34,794 nt of DNA from Myxosarcina sp. GA_180221_E-2-1-MAG-40_15 (GTDB lineage: Bacteria > Cyanobacteriota > Cyanobacteriia > Cyanobacteriales > Xenococcaceae). The stretch spans positions 1-34,794 of the forward strand of contig JAIMKV010000053.1 of assembly GCA_020692205.1 (NCBI GenBank), read 5' to 3'. Shown piece by piece: positions 15,681-23,786 of the stretch. A model generated the notes under the pieces. It was given only the letters and a program-made list of their open reading frames with translations, was not told the DNA's origin and did no database searches. The position numbers and the translations under genes are program-made. Position 1 is the stretch's first letter; each line of letters starts with the position of its first letter.

Positions 15681-16007
15681 TTAAAGGTATTTTTCCAATG
15701 TACTTGCCAAAGTAGTTTTGGGAACTGCCCCCACTACCATATCTACCCGCTGACCATCTTTAAAAATCATTAGGGTAGGAATACTACGAATACCGTACTG
15801 GCTGGCAACCTGGGGGTTTTCGTCTGTATTCAACTTGACTACCTTTATTTGTCCTTCGTATTGCTCGGCAATTTCGTCGACTACGGGTGCAACCATACGG
15901 CAAGGACCGCACCAAGGTGCCCAAAAGTCTACTAATACTGGAACTGGACTTTCTAAAACTTGCTCGGGAAAACTTGCATCTGTTACTGGCGCAGCTGATG
16001 ATGACAT
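15681..16007 (-). CDS. trxA: Thioredoxin, m-type
   Basis: This 108-residue protein is a complete thioredoxin: [20 protein letters not shown] with active-site Cys33 and Cys36, the cis-proline loop [11 protein letters not shown], and GAVPK before the last helix. It reduces disulfides in Calvin-cycle and other enzymes, using electrons from ferredoxin-thioredoxin reductase or NADPH reductase. The start at ATG 16007 gives the normal length. A Yfr1 small RNA lies on the same strand about 260 bp upstream, the arrangement known in many cyanobacteria, and a strong terminator follows the gene. Confidence 0.96.
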   Translation of the reverse strand: MSSSAAPVTDASFPEQVLESPVPVLVDFWAPWCGPCRMVAPVVDEIAEQYEGQIKVVKLNTDENPQVASQYGIRSIPTLMIFKDGQRVDMVVGAVPKTTLASTLEKYL

Positions 16008-16270
16008 ACTTATTAAATCCTAAATGACCACAAATCCTTTTCAATAATATAGGATTCTACCACGGTCAATGGTTAACACTATCTAAAACGAACAGACTTT
16101 ACATCTAAAGTAATAATTTTTTACCAACGATCATGGCAAGCACCATTGTTTTTCGGCGTTGTATCAATCACCGCGTTACTCGAAAACTTAATTTAGAGCC
16201 TAATTTAGAGCCTAAAGCAGCACAAATTTACCAAAATCAGGCAAAAACTCAAATTGAAAGCAAAATATAG

Positions 16271-16338
16271 AAAACCGCCCGAAAAATTTTCGAGCGGAGT
16301 GTGGTGTGAGGAGTGAACGGAAACTTTTGTCTCCGCCC
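16271..16338 (-). ncRNA. yfr1: Yfr1 small regulatory RNA
   Basis: Read leftward from about 16338, the sequence has the Yfr1 plan. A 5' hairpin CGGAGAC-AAAA-GTTTCCG is followed by the invariant unpaired motif ACTCCTCACAC (16314-16304). A strong 3' hairpin (CCGCTCGAAAA/TTTTCGGGCGG, 16297-16275) with a TTTT tail then closes the RNA. TAGAAT at 16349-16344 is a suitable -10 box for a start near 16338, giving about 68 nt. Yfr1 is an abundant cyanobacterial RNA that pairs through the ACTCCTCACAC motif with target mRNAs near the ribosome site, and it is commonly found upstream of trxA, as here. Confidence 0.93.
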
Positions 16339-16515
16339 TCTTTATTCTAAAATAGAACTTTGAAATTGCCAGAATTTTCTTTGGTGGTAAACCGAAACTG
16401 AAAACTTTTTTTGAGATTAGTCATTGAATAATCTTTGAGCAAAAGGTATGCAGAATGAGATTCAACATTTAGAATCACCTTGTTGAATTAATCACAGGGT
16501 GTTGAAAGATTATCT
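16339..16515. other. Divergent promoter region of Yfr1 and the DUF2079 gene
   Basis: The leftward -10 box TAGAAT (16349-16344), with a weak -35 TGGCAA 17 bases upstream, would drive Yfr1. The rest is AT-rich leader for the gene at 16516; no further gene is seen. The stretch 16008-16270, between trxA and Yfr1, likewise holds only the trxA leader and promoter region and a tandem duplication of AATTTAGAGCCT (about 16190-16213). Confidence 0.5.
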
Positions 16516-18177
16516 ATGGTAAAAATGTTATCTAGAGCCAAGATTGGTTCTGAAGGAAAAGCGGTGATTATCTCGGCGATCGCCTTTTTTAGCTTAACTT
16601 TAGGGTTAACTCTGCACCGTCATTTTACTTTTTATTCATCTTACGATCAGGGAATTTTTAATCAGGTTTTTTGGAACGGTATTCACGGTAATTGGTTTCA
16701 AAGTACTCTTTCTTCTCAGCTTTCAACTAATGTAATTCATGCTGGAGAAGTTCCTGATGTTGCCTATCATCGCTTGGGACAACACTTTACGCCTGCCTTG
16801 TTGCTATGGTTGCCAATTTATTATTTGTTTCCTTATCCTGCTACCCTGACTATCTTACAGGTAACTTTTGTGACCACAGCAGGGCTAGTGCTTTATCGTT
16901 TAGCCAGACTGTATTTAGAACCAGCGATCGCTACTTTGATTACCAGCAGTTTTTATGGTGCTAATGCCATAATCGGCCCTACCCTAGGAAATTTTCACGA
17001 TATTTCCCAAATTCCTCTATTTGTCTTTAGTTTGCTGCTGGCAATGGAAAAACGCTGCTGGTGGCTGTTTACTATCTTAGCCATCTGTGTTTTGGCAGTC
17101 CGAGAAGATAGCGGGATTACTTTGTTTGGCATCGGCGCTTATTTGATTTTAAGTCGAAGATATCCCCGTCTAGGAGTTGCAGTATGTCTTGGCAGTTTGC
17201 TGTATGTTCTGATCGTGACTAATCTAATCATGCCGCTATTTTCTGACGATATTTCCAAACGGTTTATGCTAGAAAACTTTGGACAATATGCCGAAGGAGA
17301 TCAAGCTTCGACTCTAGAAATTATTGCCAAGATGATTACTAGTCCTGGGCTGCTGCTAAGAGAAATATTCACGCCTTTTTTTGACACATTTAAATATTTA
17401 TTGGGGCAGTGGCTACCTTTAGCGTTTATTCCTGTAGTTGCCCCTGCTGCTTGGGTCATCTCAATTTTTCCGCTCTTAAAATTATTTCTCAGCCAGGGAG
17501 ATTTGGTTTTAAGCATTTCCATTCGCTATGCAATGAGCGTTACCCCTGGATTGTTCTATGGTTCGATTTTGTGGTGGGCAAGACAAGGTGTAGGAAACTT
17601 CAATCAGGCGATCGCACTTTGTCAACCACGCAAGCTGCGACCTAAGTTTCGCCGTTTCTGGATTTTTTGTATTTGTTTATCAACTTTTTTTACCATTACC
17701 TCAAATCCGAGTGAGACTTTATACTTTCTCATTCCTACGGCAATTAAACCTCTAGTTCACGTTGGCGCCCCCGAACAGTGGCAGCATACTCAGAAAATTC
17801 AGGCTTTATTGGCTAAAATTCCAGAAGATGCCAGCGTATCTGCTACTACCTGGATCATTCCCCATCTTTCTGGGCGCAGAGAAATAATTCGCCTACCAGG
17901 ATTAGAGATTAAAAATGACCGCCAAGAAATAAACCAGGTAGATTATATTATTGCTGACCTTTGGCACAATGAACGTTATCAGGCTGTGCTAACTGATTTA
18001 CGTCACAATCTCAACATCACAGCCAAATCAATCGATGTAGCTTTAGCAAGTCATTATGGGATGAGCGACTTTAATCAGGGCATCGTCTTGTTACAAAAAG
18101 ATGTACCGTCGAATCCTCAAGCCTTAAACGAATGGCAAGCTTATTTTGCTCGGATTCAATCTCTAGTCAAATCTTGA
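16516..18177 (+). CDS. DUF2079 multi-spanning membrane protein
   Basis: This 553-residue protein has about nine to ten hydrophobic segments after a short cytoplasmic start. Family hallmarks near the N-terminus are HFTFYSSYDQGIFNQVFWN and RLGQHFTPALLLWLPIYYL, with acidic Asp and His residues in the first external loop, followed by GNFHDISQIPLFVFSLLLA and VREDSGITLFGIG. This resembles GT-C fold glycosyltransferases, which keep acidic residues in that loop, so a polyprenyl-sugar-dependent transferase role is possible but unproven. The C-terminal 150 residues are soluble (VSATTWIIPHLSGRREI to YFARIQS). It is a single gene, divergent from Yfr1. Confidence 0.82.
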   Translation: MVKMLSRAKIGSEGKAVIISAIAFFSLTLGLTLHRHFTFYSSYDQGIFNQVFWNGIHGNWFQSTLSSQLSTNVIHAGEVPDVAYHRLGQHFTPALLLWLPIYYLFPYPATLTILQVTFVTTAGLVLYRLARLYLEPAIATLITSSFYGANAIIGPTLGNFHDISQIPLFVFSLLLAMEKRCWWLFTILAICVLAVREDSGITLFGIGAYLILSRRYPRLGVAVCLGSLLYVLIVTNLIMPLFSDDISKRFMLENFGQYAEGDQASTLEIIAKMITSPGLLLREIFTPFFDTFKYLLGQWLPLAFIPVVAPAAWVISIFPLLKLFLSQGDLVLSISIRYAMSVTPGLFYGSILWWARQGVGNFNQAIALCQPRKLRPKFRRFWIFCICLSTFFTITSNPSETLYFLIPTAIKPLVHVGAPEQWQHTQKIQALLAKIPEDASVSATTWIIPHLSGRREIIRLPGLEIKNDRQEINQVDYIIADLWHNERYQAVLTDLRHNLNITAKSIDVALASHYGMSDFNQGIVLLQKDVPSNPQALNEWQAYFARIQSLVKS

Positions 18178-18205
18178 GACACACGAATTTTGAGCTGGTT
18201 AGAAA

Positions 18206-18240
18206 GGGGACCCTGCCGTCCTATCAAGCAGGATATACCC
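18206..18240. repeat. Fragment related to the MITE-like element at 21439-21576
   Basis: GGACCCTG followed by TCCTATCAAGCAGGATA matches the reverse complement of the right end of the second element (GAGACCCGG, then ATCCTGTCAAGCAGGATA). It lies between convergent genes and is probably a partial third copy. Confidence 0.45.
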
Positions 18241-18252
18241 CTGTGGTACTCC

Positions 18253-18301
18253 TGACTTCTGACTTCTGACTTCTGACTTCTGACTCCTGACTCCTGACTT
18301 C
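18253..18301. repeat. Tandem heptamer repeat, seven copies of TGACTTC/TGACTCC
   Basis: Seven consecutive 7-bp units run from 18253 to 18301 (five TGACTTC, two TGACTCC) and end one base before the stop codon of the leftward GGDEF-EAL gene. This is the short tandemly repeated repetitive type known from cyanobacteria. Confidence 0.9.
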
Positions 18302-18302
18302 G

Positions 18303-21128
18303 TCAAGATGCGATCGCCGTCGGTTTTCCCGTAACATAACCCTGAACGTAGTCGATGCTGATTTTACTGATATGTTCTAGGATCTGCTCGTTCTCCACAA
18401 ATTCAGCGATGGTTTTAATCCCCATTAAATGAGCTACTTCATTAATTGAGTTAACAATGGCGCGATCGTATTCTTCATTAAGTATTGCCTTAACTAAGTT
18501 GCCATCAATCTTGAGGAAATCGATCGGTAAAGTTTTGAGATAGGAAAAAGAAGATAGTCCACTGCCGAAGTCATCTAGAGCAAACTTAACGCCCAAATTT
18601 TTCATCGCGGCAATAAATTTTTGAGCATGGCTAATTTGGGCAATTGCTGCCGTCTCACTAATTTCAAAGCAGAGACAATTCCCAGGAACTTTTGACTTAA
18701 TAATCAGATCAATAGCAAAATTAGTAAATCTTTCATCGTTAATACTCGCCCCAGAAAGGTTAATTGAAACTAAATCTTGTCCAGCAACGAAATACTTGCC
18801 GTATAAATTCAAGGTAGCTTCCAAAACCCAGCGATCCACTCTGGTAATTACGCCATAACGTTCTGCCACAGGAATAAATTCTTCTGGCGTAATTAAATTG
18901 CCCGCACGGTCATTAAGGCGCAGCAGCAGTTCATAATGCCGACGTTGCTTACCATCATCGACCATCGGTTTAATTAACTGTTTGACTAAATAAAAGCGAT
19001 TCTCGTTAATTGCTTGGGATACATTAGCGATCTGTCCCATTTGGCTTTGCTGTAAATCAAGCTCTTGGTCGTTGTTCTCGACGATGTAAATTCGACCTCG
19101 ACCCAAATTTTTTGCCTGATAACAAGCCAAATCAGCACGACTTAATAATTCAGCCGCATCAGTAGAGCGATCGCCGATACCCACCATGCCAATGCTAACG
19201 CCTACATCAAATTCAACGTTTCTCCACTTGAGACGATAGTTATTGATGGCTCTAATCAATTGTTCACAAACTTGCTCTGCTTCGGCGATCAGACATCCTT
19301 CAAGCAACAACCCAAATTCATCTCCTCCTAATCTGCCTAAAGTATCTTCCTTACGAATCAAGCTCTGTAAAAGCTGTGCCAGTTCTGATAAAAGGCGATC
19401 GCCAACTGTATGTCCTGCTGTATCATTGACAATTTTAAAGCGATCAAGGTCTAAATAGCAGAGAACTGATTCTGTATGATACTTTTGTGCTTTTTGGACA
19501 GAATACTTCAGTTTTTCGTTAAATTCACGGCGATTTAATAGACCTGTAAGGTCATCATAGGTTGCTTGATAAGCAATCTTTTTATAAAGATTTTGCTCGG
19601 CGGTAATTTCTTGTTTTACGCCGCGATAGCCTAAAAAACTATTTTTGCTATCAAATAAAGGGTTGCCGTTGATTTTGAAAATTCTAATTCCCTCATTTTT
19701 ATCCTGCAAACTAAAAGTAAAGTTCTTAAATGGTTTTCTGGCTTGCGTAATTTGTTCAAAGAGTTCCCAATCAACATCCAGTTGGGCATTGTTTTGATGT
19801 AGCAGGGGAGGATAGTTCCCCTTCATTTCTGAAGGTCTTAAACCACACAAATCTTTGAGATCGCCAGATATATACGAGTATCTTAGTTGTTCATCTAGCT
19901 CCCAAAAAACGTTTGCTCCTGCTTTGGCTAAATCCTTATATCTCTGTTCATTCTCTTGCAGAATTTTATTTGCCAGCTCATGCTTTCTGCCTTTTTCAAT
20001 TAGCAGGATAATTGCTAAAAAACTGGAAAGCAAAATAAAGCCAACCAAAAAAATCAGCGTTCTGTATTTAACATAAGCTGGTGGCTCTACATAAAGCAAT
20101 TGGCTATGCTCTGGTAATAAATCGAGCTTAATATCGTATTTTAATAACTGCCGATAGTCAAAAACCCAGCGATTTTTACCCGTCAAAATCGGACCAACTT
20201 GGTCAGGTTTAGCCCCGCTGAGAATTTTATCGGCTAGTTCAACTGCTTGCCAAGCATGATAGTCGGTATCAAAAATTTTCCCCCCGACTACGCCTTGACC
20301 TAAGCGAACAGAATTGTTGGTATATATGGGATTAGGAATTTGTTCCTGTAATATTTGCGTATCTAATATAGGATCAATGGAGACTCTTGGCGAGCTGTCT
20401 TTTAGGAGTTGACCTAAGAGCAGAACTGGCACATTATCAGGATATTTACCCAATCGGTCTGCTATTTGTTCAGGAACTAAATCGTAAAATACTTTTACTT
20501 TAAGAGGTTTGTAAGCAATATTCTGAATTGCTTCAATCTGCGCTAATTCAGCTTGATTTGTTTCAGTAGTGTTATTGATGATAATAATGGTATCAGTCCA
20601 AGTCTGCCGTGTTGCCTCAAGCACAGTTTCTACCACGGAATAGTTTCTTACTACTCCTGTTAGCCAAGGTGTATCAAATAACTCTTGTCGTAAATTGTCA
20701 ATCCCGAGAAACACCACAGGAATATCAGGAAAGAATTGGTCATGTTTACGCAACATTAACTGCAAGCTGGGATCGTCTACAACCATCAGCAAACTTATTG
20801 GAATACGCTGATATTTTTTATTGATATAGTCAATAAATCCCTGTCCATGTTCTAACTGGGGATGACGTTGGCTATCGAGGAATTCATGATAGACATTGCT
20901 GCGATTGTCTATTGCCGCAAACCCTTGTTCGATTCCTTCCTGTTGTTGTTTTACTGAGGATAATTCTGAATGATAGGAATGAATTACCAAAATATTGTCT
21001 TCAGCTTGAACTTTGATGACGCTTAAACTCAGCCCAAGCAAGCTATAAATCAGGATACCGCTAGATCTTCTAGAGCAATAATTAACTATGGCTACGACAC
21101 TCTTTAGCAATCCGCGACTATATAACAT
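18303..21128 (-). CDS. Membrane sensor with substrate-binding-like, PAS, GGDEF and EAL domains
   Basis: This 941-residue protein begins with a signal or membrane segment (about 24-42). An ABC substrate-binding-like extracytoplasmic domain (about 43-340; ILVIHSYHSELSSVKQQQEG, VVGGKIFDTDYHAW) follows. A membrane segment lies near 360-382, then a PAS-like region (about 395-510), GGDEF and EAL. GGDEF is intact (LGRLGGDEFGLL, residues 601-605), with an inhibitory site RKED five residues before it. EAL has ELL at 733-735 and keeps the metal residues (SINLSG, FEISETAA, LDDFGSGLSS, FLKIDG, TIAEFVE). It could both make and degrade cyclic di-GMP in response to a ligand in the periplasm. It stands alone; its 3' end abuts a heptamer repeat. 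Confidence 0.9.
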   Translation of the reverse strand: MLYSRGLLKSVVAIVNYCSRRSSGILIYSLLGLSLSVIKVQAEDNILVIHSYHSELSSVKQQQEGIEQGFAAIDNRSNVYHEFLDSQRHPQLEHGQGFIDYINKKYQRIPISLLMVVDDPSLQLMLRKHDQFFPDIPVVFLGIDNLRQELFDTPWLTGVVRNYSVVETVLEATRQTWTDTIIIINNTTETNQAELAQIEAIQNIAYKPLKVKVFYDLVPEQIADRLGKYPDNVPVLLLGQLLKDSSPRVSIDPILDTQILQEQIPNPIYTNNSVRLGQGVVGGKIFDTDYHAWQAVELADKILSGAKPDQVGPILTGKNRWVFDYRQLLKYDIKLDLLPEHSQLLYVEPPAYVKYRTLIFLVGFILLSSFLAIILLIEKGRKHELANKILQENEQRYKDLAKAGANVFWELDEQLRYSYISGDLKDLCGLRPSEMKGNYPPLLHQNNAQLDVDWELFEQITQARKPFKNFTFSLQDKNEGIRIFKINGNPLFDSKNSFLGYRGVKQEITAEQNLYKKIAYQATYDDLTGLLNRREFNEKLKYSVQKAQKYHTESVLCYLDLDRFKIVNDTAGHTVGDRLLSELAQLLQSLIRKEDTLGRLGGDEFGLLLEGCLIAEAEQVCEQLIRAINNYRLKWRNVEFDVGVSIGMVGIGDRSTDAAELLSRADLACYQAKNLGRGRIYIVENNDQELDLQQSQMGQIANVSQAINENRFYLVKQLIKPMVDDGKQRRHYELLLRLNDRAGNLITPEEFIPVAERYGVITRVDRWVLEATLNLYGKYFVAGQDLVSINLSGASINDERFTNFAIDLIIKSKVPGNCLCFEISETAAIAQISHAQKFIAAMKNLGVKFALDDFGSGLSSFSYLKTLPIDFLKIDGNLVKAILNEEYDRAIVNSINEVAHLMGIKTIAEFVENEQILEHISKISIDYVQGYVTGKPTAIAS

Positions 21129-21157
21129 CGATTACCAGTAAATCGGTTGAATGTTTA

Positions 21158-21386
21158 CGAACTCAGAGGAAACCCTGTCGTTTTAAAAGTCCGCGTTGCC
21201 TGAGCGAGAGGGGTAGCGTAGCGATCGCAAGTCGTTTAGACTCGGTTTTCTCGCCATACCCAATCGAAGCTTTAGGGTTTCCCCAGGACGGGGCTTACAA
21301 GGACTCGAAACGGTCTTCTCGAGAGACCTCATGAATTCGAGTCACAGCCCCTCCGTTTATGTCGGACTTAGCAGGGTCTCTCTGAC
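21158..21386. mobile_element. MITE-like element, copy A
   Basis: The left end reads CTCAGAGGAAACCCTG and the right end, reverse-complemented, GTCAGAGAGACCCTG, so the element has imperfect terminal inverted repeats. The ends are shared with copy B: CGAACTCAGA at the left and GGGTCTCTCTGAC at the right. It is 229 bp, contains no gene, and holds a nested hairpin at 21290-21351. No target duplication is evident. Confidence 0.55.
21290..21351. repeat. Nested long hairpin inside copy A
   Basis: Three arm pairs nest: GGGGCT/AGCCCC (21290-21295, 21346-21351), GACTCGAA/TTCGAGTC (21302-21309, 21336-21343) and an inner GGTCT/AGACC. A transcript in either direction would fold strongly. Confidence 0.7.
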
Positions 21387-21438
21387 AAAATATCGAAATG
21401 CAATGAAATATTCCAGTAAAATATTATTAAATAATTGG

Positions 21439-21576
21439 CGAACTCAGAACAAGCCCTGTCATTCTATCTTGTAGTGGTAGCCATGCCGTAGGCGACACGA
21501 AGTTATACGGCGCGTTTTGAAGTCGAGCCATGCGCGGGCCCTATCCTGCTTGACAGGATAGCCGGGTCTCTCTGAC
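21439..21576. mobile_element. MITE-like element, copy B
   Basis: This 138-bp relative of copy A shares both ends (CGAACTCAGA then CCCTGTC; GGGTCTCTCTGAC). Its interior differs and carries CTATCCTG/CAGGATAG, a perfect 8-bp hairpin around CTTGA at about 21541-21561. It is shorter, as expected for a deletion derivative or a diverged family member. Confidence 0.55.
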
Positions 21577-21676
21577 CGCCTACGAGATCAACGTTACAGA
21601 TAGATTTGTGCATGTTAGGTGTTTGCTGGATCAGTCTCAGTTAAAAAATCAATCTTGCTGCTATGGTAAATGCGGT

Positions 21677-22942
21677 TTAGCCTTCTAGTGCATAAGCATC
21701 GCTCGCCTTGCCCAAAGCAAAAGACAATGAATGATGCAGGTTTTTTCCTGATTGAGTCACAAAAATAACTAACGCCACAAAAGCCAAAATTGCTGCCAAA
21801 GAGAATATACCTCGATAGCCTCCTAGTATATAAGAAAGAGAACCCAAGGTTACTCCACCCAGAGCAATACCGACATCAAAACCTCCCATACAGAGTGCGA
21901 ATACTTTTCCTCTTTCGTTAGAGTATGAACGATCAGAAATTAGCGTCAGAATCAATGGAATCAAGATGCCAGCACCAGCACCTTCGGCGATCGCCGAAAA
22001 GATCAACATAACGGGAGTACTAGCCTGAGTTAACAAGATCATTGAGATAATGTAGCAAACCAGCGCACCGCTGATAAACAAACCACGTCCATAACGATCG
22101 CTTGCTCTGCCGACAAATAAACGGACGGAAAAAGAGGCGATCGCTACCGCAGTATAAAATAAACCAACGTTAAAATCTAGCCCCAACTCGCTAACAAACA
22201 AAGGTAAAAAAGCCACCAGCGTACCAAAAACTAAACCGATTAACAGCAAGACAATAGTTGGTACGATTAAACCTGGATCTTTAGCTAGCTGCCAAAAATC
22301 GCGATGAATTATAGTCGAAGCTTGTTGAGCTACAGCTACTGACCAAGATGTCTCTTTAATCTGATTAGATAAGGCGAAAGCCAAGACACCGCAAATCGCT
22401 GAAATTACAAACAAAACCTCATAACCCGTACCTTCAGGAACATACTGTTTACCAGTATATTGCAAAAATCCCCCCACAGCAGGCCCGACAGACATCCCAA
22501 TCGGTACAGCCAGGTTCATATACCCAATCAAAGTTCCTCGATGCTGAAGCGGAGCTAGATCTACAACTAAAGCACTATAGCCAATGGTAAAAGCAGCAAT
22601 ACTGATGCCATGAAAAGCTCTGACAAATCCTAACCCTAAAACCGAATGAACCGCTAAATAAAATACTGGGGCGATCGCTGCTACTAATGTGCCGATGAGA
22701 ATAACTATTTTCCGACTGCGGCGATCTGCCACCTTACCCAACCAAGTTCGAGAAGCAATTAAGCCTATGGCAAAGCAACTCATGACTATGCCTACCTGTT
22801 GCGTAGTGCCTCCCATAGCCTGAATGTAGGTCGGTAGAGTGGGTAATAATAAAGTAATGCTAATCCAAAATAACAATCCTGCAGTAAACAGGTTGATCAG
22901 CTTTTGTTTGGTTGATGATTCGAGTACTTTCCAGACTTCCAC
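21677..22942 (-). CDS. Major facilitator superfamily transporter
   Basis: This 421-residue protein has about twelve hydrophobic segments in two halves. The loop after helix 2 has SRTWLGKVADRRSRKIVILI, the MFS motif A (G.(L/V)ADR.(G/S)R), repeated in the second half as FVGRASDRYGRGLFISG. TM5 has the motif-C-like SVGPAVGGFL. The layout is that of drug or metabolite exporters of the DHA or arabinose-efflux type. The start is GTG 22942. The substrate cannot be told. It has no operon partner: upstream is a divergent small gene with a long hairpin between. Confidence 0.88.
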   Translation of the reverse strand: MEVWKVLESSTKQKLINLFTAGLLFWISITLLLPTLPTYIQAMGGTTQQVGIVMSCFAIGLIASRTWLGKVADRRSRKIVILIGTLVAAIAPVFYLAVHSVLGLGFVRAFHGISIAAFTIGYSALVVDLAPLQHRGTLIGYMNLAVPIGMSVGPAVGGFLQYTGKQYVPEGTGYEVLFVISAICGVLAFALSNQIKETSWSVAVAQQASTIIHRDFWQLAKDPGLIVPTIVLLLIGLVFGTLVAFLPLFVSELGLDFNVGLFYTAVAIASFSVRLFVGRASDRYGRGLFISGALVCYIISMILLTQASTPVMLIFSAIAEGAGAGILIPLILTLISDRSYSNERGKVFALCMGGFDVGIALGGVTLGSLSYILGGYRGIFSLAAILAFVALVIFVTQSGKNLHHSLSFALGKASDAYALEG

Positions 22943-23002
22943 AGGTATTTTAGAGAGAAAAACTACTAGCTTAGTTAATCTAACTTAATACAGACAAAAT
23001 AG

Positions 23003-23046
23003 AGATCGTATTGCCTAATGTATAGAGATTTGAGGCAGTACGATCT
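23003..23046. repeat. Long hairpin in the divergent intergenic region
   Basis: AGATCGTATTGCCT (23003-23016) and AGGCAGTACGATCT (23033-23046) pair over 14 bp with a single G-U, around a 16-base loop. It lies 61 bp upstream of the MFS start, so it would sit in that gene's leader or act as an operator. Confidence 0.75.
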
Positions 23047-23206
23047 AAAGGCGCGATCGCTGATTAGCTTAATTCAGAAATTGACTATAAATAGCTTTAA
23101 ACAGTGGGCAGATATAAAACTTCTTATTAGAATTGAGAAGACTATTTTTACGATTGAATTAATATTGCCAACTAGTAATTAATTATTACCACCTATTCAA
23201 TACATT

Positions 23207-23410
23207 ATGAATAAATTATCTAATAGAAACTTAAAGCAAGGTTTAGGATTTTTTACCGCAGCGATTGATGCCACTTTGATCTATGGCTTTAGTCAAGATT
23301 TATCTGATATAAAGCTATTTATCCTCAAGGTATTATTAACCATTTTTATTAGTGCTGGGATGTGGTTAATTATCTGTTTTATCATTGACAAAATTGAAAC
23401 TTCTGCTTAG
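23207..23410 (+). CDS. Small two-segment membrane protein
   Basis: This 67-residue protein has two hydrophobic stretches, LGFFTAAIDATLIYGFSQ and LFILKVLLTIFISAGMWLII, with a positively charged start. It is followed within 25 bp by a terminator-like palindrome, so it is probably transcribed alone. The family is not recognised. Confidence 0.5.
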   Translation: MNKLSNRNLKQGLGFFTAAIDATLIYGFSQDLSDIKLFILKVLLTIFISAGMWLIICFIIDKIETSA

Positions 23411-23431
23411 TAAATATAGCTAAAAGCTATT

Positions 23432-23449
23432 AGCTAAAAGCTTTTAGCT
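23432..23449 (+). terminator. Terminator-like palindrome after the small membrane gene
   Basis: AGCTAAAAGCTTTTAGCT is a perfect 18-bp palindrome followed by TTTT, beginning 22 bp after the stop. It is AT-rich and has almost no loop, so it is probably weak. The remaining 23450-23786 shows only AT-rich leader of glcE. Confidence 0.5.
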
Positions 23450-23786
23450 TTTAAAATTTAAGACTCCCGTTAAAAATCGATTTCTACCGATATCCCTAAT
23501 AATGAATTTTAGAGCTTTGGTTCAAATTTATTTTTAAAGCACAAGTTCATAGCTAATGAAAACAAAATTGAAAGATTATTGTTAATGCTACTTGATACAA
23601 ATTAACTAAATAATAAAAATAATCACTTACTAACTTTAGATTAGACTAATCGGCGATCGCTCTCGTTAGCTACCCTGCATAACATTCAAATTCAATTGAC
23701 TCGCTAATAAAGCTGAACTACTTGGTAAAGTTATGACAGAAGCAAAAATTTACCAGCCGTAAAGCCTAGCAGCCCAAAGCGAGAAT

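Noticed and set aside
16133-16270. 45-residue rightward open frame (MASTIVFRRCINHRVTRKLN...) beside Yfr1
   Set aside because: It has no ribosome site, includes a tandem duplication, and ends on the Yfr1 terminator; nothing suggests coding.
23731-23762. Eight-codon frame (MTEAKIYQP) upstream of glcE as a leader peptide
   Set aside because: There is no attenuator hairpin or regulatory codon run after it; chance is sufficient.
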